This document shows, piece by piece, positions 60,256 to 64,000 of a stretch of DNA of 64,000 nucleotides; within the stretch, counting starts at the first letter, position 1, and every line of letters starts with the position of its first letter. The notes below the pieces were generated by a model that worked only from the letters and a program-made list of their open reading frames with translations, was not told where the DNA came from and ran no database searches. Source of the DNA: Actinomyces haliotis (lineage in GTDB: Bacteria > Actinomycetota > Actinomycetes > Actinomycetales > Actinomycetaceae). The DNA is taken from assembly GCF_015355765.1 (NCBI RefSeq), contig NZ_JACWNA010000021.1, forward strand, positions 1-64,000, given 5' to 3'. A program made the position numbers and the translations under genes.

Positions 60256-61107
60256 TCAGGCGTCTCTGCGGGTGAAGGACACCCAGGCCAGCAGCAGCGG
60301 CACGATCGCCCAGGCGGCGAAGACCGCGGCGGCGGCAGCGTGGGTGAGCCACATCCCCGAGCCCGCGTGCTCGGCCCACTGGACCTGCACGCTGAAGGGG
60401 TCGACGACGGCGTTGACGGAGGTCGAGGGGATGATCTCGTAGGCCTTGGACGCCCAGTCCCACTTGAGCTGTGCCATGCCGAGCGGGATCTGGACGACGA
60501 AGAGCAGGCAGACGACGACGGTGATGGCGCCGGCGGTGGAGCGCAGGAGGAGACCGAGGCCGAGGCTCATGAGCGCGATGCCCGCGTAGGCGAGGCCCGT
60601 GCCCCAGACGTAGCCGAGCATGCGGTGGTCGGTGAGAGCGATCGTGCCCGTGCGCATGAGCGGGGTCGCGATCGCCCAGGCGAGGAGGATCGAGACGACG
60701 CCGAGGAGGAAGGACCACGCCGCGATGACGGCCGCCTTGGCGGTCAGGAGACGGGTGCGCCGCGGCACGGCGGCGAGTGAGGAGCGGATCTGGCCGGAGG
60801 AGTACTCGCCGGTGATGACGAGGGCTCCGAGGACGGCGACGACGATCTCGCCGAAGGTGGTCCCGGCGGGGAGCATCTGCCAGGAGGTCGGGTCCCCCTC
60901 CTCCGTGTTCGCGTAGGCGAGGGCGAGGGCGATACCGGCGCCGGAGGTGATGATGAGAGTGAGCAGGCTCGTGACCCACGTGGAGCGCAGGGTCGTGAGC
61001 TTGAGCCACTCGGCTCGGATGGCGCGGCCGAAGGTCTGCTTGCCCGTCAGGCGGGTGCGGCCGACGGGGGCGGAGGGCACGGCGAAGGAGGTGGCGGCGG
61101 TGGTCAT
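60256..61107 (-). CDS. ABC transporter permease
   Basis: About 283 residues with six hydrophobic helices, ABC-2 type as in lantibiotic/bacitracin exporters (LTTLRSTWVTSLLTLIITSG, VITGEYSSGQIRSSLAAVPRR between helices 2 and 3). The ITGEYSSGxIRxSL segment is a common signature of this permease group. It follows its ATPase gene by 30 bases. Likely export or detoxification; substrate unknown. Confidence 0.9.
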   Translation of the reverse strand: MTTAATSFAVPSAPVGRTRLTGKQTFGRAIRAEWLKLTTLRSTWVTSLLTLIITSGAGIALALAYANTEEGDPTSWQMLPAGTTFGEIVVAVLGALVITGEYSSGQIRSSLAAVPRRTRLLTAKAAVIAAWSFLLGVVSILLAWAIATPLMRTGTIALTDHRMLGYVWGTGLAYAGIALMSLGLGLLLRSTAGAITVVVCLLFVVQIPLGMAQLKWDWASKAYEIIPSTSVNAVVDPFSVQVQWAEHAGSGMWLTHAAAAAVFAAWAIVPLLLAWVSFTRRDA

Positions 61108-61137
61108 GGTGGGTTTCTCCTGTGGTCGCGTCGTGGC

Positions 61138-62079
61138 TCAGTGCTGGGCGGGGGCAGTCGGTGCCTCGGCGCCTGCGCCGCCGGTCCGGTACTCGACGGA
61201 GTCCCCTGTGAGCTCGAGGTAGGCGTCCTCGAGGCTGGCGTGCTGCGTGTGGAGCTCGTGCAGGACGATCCCGCGCCGGGCGGCGACCTCGCCGATCCGC
61301 GAGGCGGGCACCGCCGTCGTCGACAGTCCGTGCTCGCCGTCGGGACGCGTCTGGACGCCCTCCGCGGCGAGCGCCTCGGCGAGCTCGGCGACGTCGGGGG
61401 AGACGACCCGGACGACGTCGCTCGTGGCGCCCGCGATGACCTCGTCGACGGGGCCCTGGGCGAGGATGCGGCCACGGCCGATGACGATGAGGTGGTCGGC
61501 GGTGAGGGCCATCTCGCTCATGAGGTGGGAGGAGATGAAGACGGTGCGTCCCTCGGAGGCGAGGCGCCGGCAGGTCTCGCGGACCCACTTGACGCCCTCG
61601 GGGTCGAGCCCGTTGACCGGCTCGTCGAAGATGAGGGTCTGCGGGTCGCCGAGGAGCGCGGCGGCGATGCCGAGTCGCTGGCCCATGCCGAGGCTGAAGC
61701 CCTTGACGCGCTTTCGCGCGACCTCGGTGAGGCCGGTGAGCTCGAGGACCTCGTCGACGCGGCGGCGCGGGACGCCGTTGGAGGCGGCGAGCTGGGTGAG
61801 GTGGGCGCGGGCGGTGCGGGAGCCGTGGAGGCCCTTGGCGTCCAGGAGGGCGCCGACCTCGCACAGCGGGGCGCTGAGGTCGCGGTAGCGGTTCCCGTTG
61901 ACCGTGACCGAGCCCTCTGACGGGCGGTCCAGGCCCATGATCATGCGCATGGTCGTCGACTTGCCGGCGCCGTTGGGGCCGAGGAAGCCGGTGACGGTCC
62001 CGGGCTGGACGGTGAAGGAGACGTGGTCGACGGCGGTCTTGCGGCCGTAGCGCTTGGTGAGGTCGGTTGCCTGGATCAT
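61138..62079 (-). CDS. ABC transporter ATP-binding protein (BcrA/CcmA-like)
   Basis: About 313 residues: Walker A GPNGAGKST, Q-loop region, signature FSLGMGQRLGIAAALLGDP, Walker B LIFDEPVNGLDPEG and H-loop ISSHLMSE. The C-terminal domain of about 90 residues (SDVVRVVSPDVAELAEALAAEG...TQHASLEDAYLELTG) is the usual BcrA-type extension. It energises the permease encoded next. A TAGCCT box on the minus strand (62138-62143) is a candidate -10, giving a leader of about 50 nt. Confidence 0.93.
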   Translation of the reverse strand: MIQATDLTKRYGRKTAVDHVSFTVQPGTVTGFLGPNGAGKSTTMRMIMGLDRPSEGSVTVNGNRYRDLSAPLCEVGALLDAKGLHGSRTARAHLTQLAASNGVPRRRVDEVLELTGLTEVARKRVKGFSLGMGQRLGIAAALLGDPQTLIFDEPVNGLDPEGVKWVRETCRRLASEGRTVFISSHLMSEMALTADHLIVIGRGRILAQGPVDEVIAGATSDVVRVVSPDVAELAEALAAEGVQTRPDGEHGLSTTAVPASRIGEVAARRGIVLHELHTQHASLEDAYLELTGDSVEYRTGGAGAEAPTAPAQH

Positions 62080-62411
62080 GGGTGTCCTTCGTGCAGGGGA
62101 GGGGCGGGCGACGGGGCTCGCCCCGGCCGTTGGCACGAGGCTAGGGAGCGTGGGCCCTCCGGGCGTCGGCCCAGGTGAGGAACTGGGACGCGCGACCGAC
62201 TCGTCCGCGAGGAGGAGACGCGGTGGGGGAGGTCCCTGGCAGGCTCGCCCGTGCACCGGTGGGGAGACCTCCCCGGGGCGCCGTTGCCGGCACCGCGGGA
62301 ATGTGAGGCAGGATGGCCGTGTTCGACCTGGTGGACCCGGAGCGCCGGGATGCTGCCTCGCTCCGCCGGTCACCACCTCCGTCCCCCCGTCTCCGAGAGG
62401 ACACAGACACC
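62080..62411. other. Divergent intergenic region
   Basis: About 330 bases between the ABC operon and the Bax-inhibitor gene. It holds the TAGCCT box of the ABC operon (62138-62143, minus) and a CAGGAT box (62309-62314) on the plus strand; no gene seen. Confidence 0.4.
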
Positions 62412-63449
62412 ATGAGCAATCCTTACTTCGACCGATCGCCCGCCTTCCGCGAGGGCGGCTCGGGCACGGGCACCGCGACGGCCTCCGCGCCGTCGCGCAC
62501 CCCGAACGGCTACCCGACCATGCCTGGCTACGAGCCGGGGCGTGGCCAGGCACAGCAGGCCTACGGCCAGCAGTACGGCCAGCAGTACGGCTCTGCCCCC
62601 GCCTACGGGCAGCAGTACGGCCAGGCTCCGACCTACGGGCAGCAGGCCCAGCCGTACGGCCAGCAGCACGGCCAGCAGTACGGCTCTGTCTCACCCCAGC
62701 AGGTCTCCGACCTCGAGGCCCGCTACGGCGCCCCCGCTGCGGGCAACGTCGACCGCGGCCGGATGACCTACGACGACGTCATCGTGCGCACCGTCGGCAT
62801 CTTCGCCGTCATCCTCGGCGTCGGCGCCGTCTCGTGGACGCTCGCCTCGCACGAGGCGACCTTCGGCGCCGGCGTCATGCTCATGGGCGTCGGTGCCATC
62901 GGCGCCCTCGTCATGGGCCTGGTCAACTCCTTCAAGAAGGTACCCAGCCCCGCACTCATCCTCACCTACGCCGTCTTCGAGGGCGCCATGCTCGGCGCCT
63001 TCTCCGGCGTCATGGAGCTGACCTACCCCGGGATCGTCCTGCAGGCGGTGCTCGCCACCGGAGCCACCTTCGCGGTCGTCCTGGCGGCCTACAAGTTCGC
63101 CGGCTTCCGCGTCCAGGGCCGGGCCGCCCGGATCCTCCTCGTCGCCATGGGCGGCTACCTGCTGTTCAGCATCGTCAACATGGTCCTCATGATGACCGGC
63201 GCCGTCTCCGACCCGTGGGGCCTGCGCGGCATGACGATCATGGGGATCCCGCTCGGCCTCATCATCGGGCTCGTCGCCGTCGTCATGGCGGCCTTCAGCC
63301 TCGCGATGGACTTCGAGTCCATCCAGCGCGGCGTCGAGCGCGGCCTGCCCCGGGTCTACGCCTGGGCGGGAGCCTTCGGCCTCGTCGTCACGCTCGTCTG
63401 GCTCTACGTGGAGTTCCTCCGCATCCTCGCCATCCTGCGCGACAACTGA
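62412..63449 (+). CDS. Bax inhibitor-1/YccA family membrane protein with YGQQ-repeat tail
   Basis: About 345 residues: a Gln/Tyr/Gly-rich cytoplasmic N terminus (about 100 residues with repeated YGQQ units), then seven hydrophobic helices of the BI-1/TMBIM fold (IVRTVGIFAVILGVGAVSWTL, ALILTYAVFEGAMLGAFSGVM, the GLIIGLVAVVMAAFSLAMDFE segment with the conserved Asp, and a final ALVVTLVWLY-like helix). Family members are proton-sensitive calcium-leak channels in other bacteria. ATG 62412 has GAGAGGA upstream; in-frame upstream starts (GTG 62319, ATG 62313) lie at a CAGGAT box and are less likely. Confidence 0.88.
   Translation: MSNPYFDRSPAFREGGSGTGTATASAPSRTPNGYPTMPGYEPGRGQAQQAYGQQYGQQYGSAPAYGQQYGQAPTYGQQAQPYGQQHGQQYGSVSPQQVSDLEARYGAPAAGNVDRGRMTYDDVIVRTVGIFAVILGVGAVSWTLASHEATFGAGVMLMGVGAIGALVMGLVNSFKKVPSPALILTYAVFEGAMLGAFSGVMELTYPGIVLQAVLATGATFAVVLAAYKFAGFRVQGRAARILLVAMGGYLLFSIVNMVLMMTGAVSDPWGLRGMTIMGIPLGLIIGLVAVVMAAFSLAMDFESIQRGVERGLPRVYAWAGAFGLVVTLVWLYVEFLRILAILRDN
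62562..62688 (+). repeat. YGQQ-encoding tandem repeat
   Basis: TACGGCCAGCAG-type units (and variants TACGGGCAGCAG) recur about eight times, encoding YGQQ/YGQA stretches. Confidence 0.85.
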
Positions 63450-63459
63450 CGATCAGGTC

Positions 63460-63477
63460 GCGGGGCCCTGGCCCCGC
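63460..63477 (+). terminator. Weak hairpin after the Bax-inhibitor gene
   Basis: Perfect 7-bp GC stem (63460-63466 and 63471-63477), CCTG loop, 10 bases past the stop. Confidence 0.4.
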
Positions 63478-63629
63478 GCCCACGACGCCTCCCGCAGCCC
63501 GCCCGGCCCCGCGCCCGGCGGGCTGCGGTGCGTCCAGGGCTGCGACGAGGGCGCGGCCGAGCGGTTACGCCCCTGGCCGACGCGACGGCGCGGCCGCCGT
63601 CGCCGGTTCCCCGCGCGGTCCGCCTCCCG

Positions 63630-63635
63630 TAGCCT
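63630..63635 (+). promoter_or_regulatory. -10 box (TAGCCT) of the FKBP gene, leaderless
   Basis: TAGCCT followed by 6 bases and ATG at 63642; no ribosome site. Confidence 0.5.
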
Positions 63636-63641
63636 GGCCGC

Positions 63642-64000
63642 ATGATCAACACGCACATGCCGTCCGTCGAGGGCGCCAAGGGCACCAAGCCCGTCCTCAC
63701 CTTCCCGACCGACGAGGCTCCGGAGGGCCTGCAGATCCAGGTGCTCGACGAGGGCACCGGCGACGTCGTCGAGGCCGGCGACCACATCGTCTGCCACTAC
63801 CTGGGCCAGTCCTGGGGTGGCGACGTCTTCGACAACTCCTACGACCGCGGCGCCCCGCTCGACTTCCAGATCGGCGTCGGCATGGTCATCCGCGGCTGGG
63901 ACGACGGCCTCGTCGGCCAGCGCGTCGGCTCCCGCGTCCTGCTCTCCATCCCCTCCGAGCTCGGCTACGGCGACCGCGGCGTCCCGCAGGCCGGCATCAA
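63642..64000 (+). CDS. FKBP-type peptidyl-prolyl cis-trans isomerase (3' end outside window)
   Basis: The first 119 codons are visible. FKBP fold landmarks: GDHIVCHYLGQSWGGDVFDNSYDRGAP (with the active-site Asp in VFDNS), FQIGVGMVIRGWDDGLVGQRVGSRVLLSIP and ELGYGDRG. Short N terminus without a signal peptide, so probably a cytosolic single-domain FKBP of about 125-135 residues. The gene continues past 64000. Confidence 0.93.
   Translation, partial: MINTHMPSVEGAKGTKPVLTFPTDEAPEGLQIQVLDEGTGDVVEAGDHIVCHYLGQSWGGDVFDNSYDRGAPLDFQIGVGMVIRGWDDGLVGQRVGSRVLLSIPSELGYGDRGVPQAGI

Noticed and set aside
59078-61864. 928-codon open frame on the minus strand
   Set aside because: Out-of-frame shadow across the kinase, permease and ATPase genes; product is Arg/Pro-rich without motifs.

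Overview
The window looks like a chromosomal segment of a high-GC Actinobacterium, most likely a member of the Actinomycetaceae (Actinomyces or a close relative). This is inferred from the roughly 70% GC content, the resuscitation-promoting-factor-like secreted proteins with G5 domains, the actinobacterial gene orders ksgA-ispE-ABC-F and eno-divIC-DUF501-ppx, and the many genes whose start codon lies 6-7 bases after a TANNNT box (leaderless style). No phage genes, insertion sequences, CRISPR array, rRNA or plasmid functions were seen. One tRNA (Gln, UUG) is present.

Layout. 1-655 holds no gene I can support. 656-8634 is housekeeping: a protein O-mannosyltransferase divergent from rsmI, a nicotinamidase-type hydrolase, two tandem paralogous membrane proteins of unknown role, metG and a TatD-type hydrolase. 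8811-13185 encodes secreted cell-wall proteins: two G5-domain hydrolases that share an almost identical G5 module (the second appears to start at ATC) and an anchored beta-helix protein. 13247-17102 is the coupled ksgA-ispE-ABC-F operon, whose IspE has lost the residues expected for kinase activity. 17193-20366 has an FrhB-like protein, a TetR regulator and a membrane acyltransferase. 20528-22744 has tRNA-Gln, a GlmU that stops before its acetyltransferase domain, and prs. A large LuxR-type regulator follows (23061-25850).

From 26077 to 46645 lies a mosaic surface-glycan locus on both strands: CTP:glycerol-3-phosphate cytidylyltransferase-like protein, polyprenyl-phosphate sugar-phosphate transferase, CDP-alcohol phosphotransferase, two GT-B glycosyltransferases, a broken and an intact secreted PKD/LamG protein, a lipoprotein, a Wzz-like protein, a polymerase/ligase-like protein, three GT2 enzymes, a pyruvyltransferase-like protein and a flippase. 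Together these can be read as initiation, elongation, decoration (phosphoglycerol and perhaps pyruvate), polymerisation, length control and export of a cell-surface polymer. Four intergenic regions inside this locus carry GTGAY repeats 11 bp apart, which suggests a shared regulator.

46710-64000 returns to core functions: mfd, a lipoprotein, eno, a DivIC/FtsB-like protein, DUF501, Ppx/GppA phosphatase, type I 3-dehydroquinate dehydratase, ribosomal protein L25, pth, a NarL-type two-component system next to an ABC exporter, a Bax-inhibitor-1 family protein and an FKBP prolyl isomerase cut by the window end. Strong perfect hairpins separate most transcription units.
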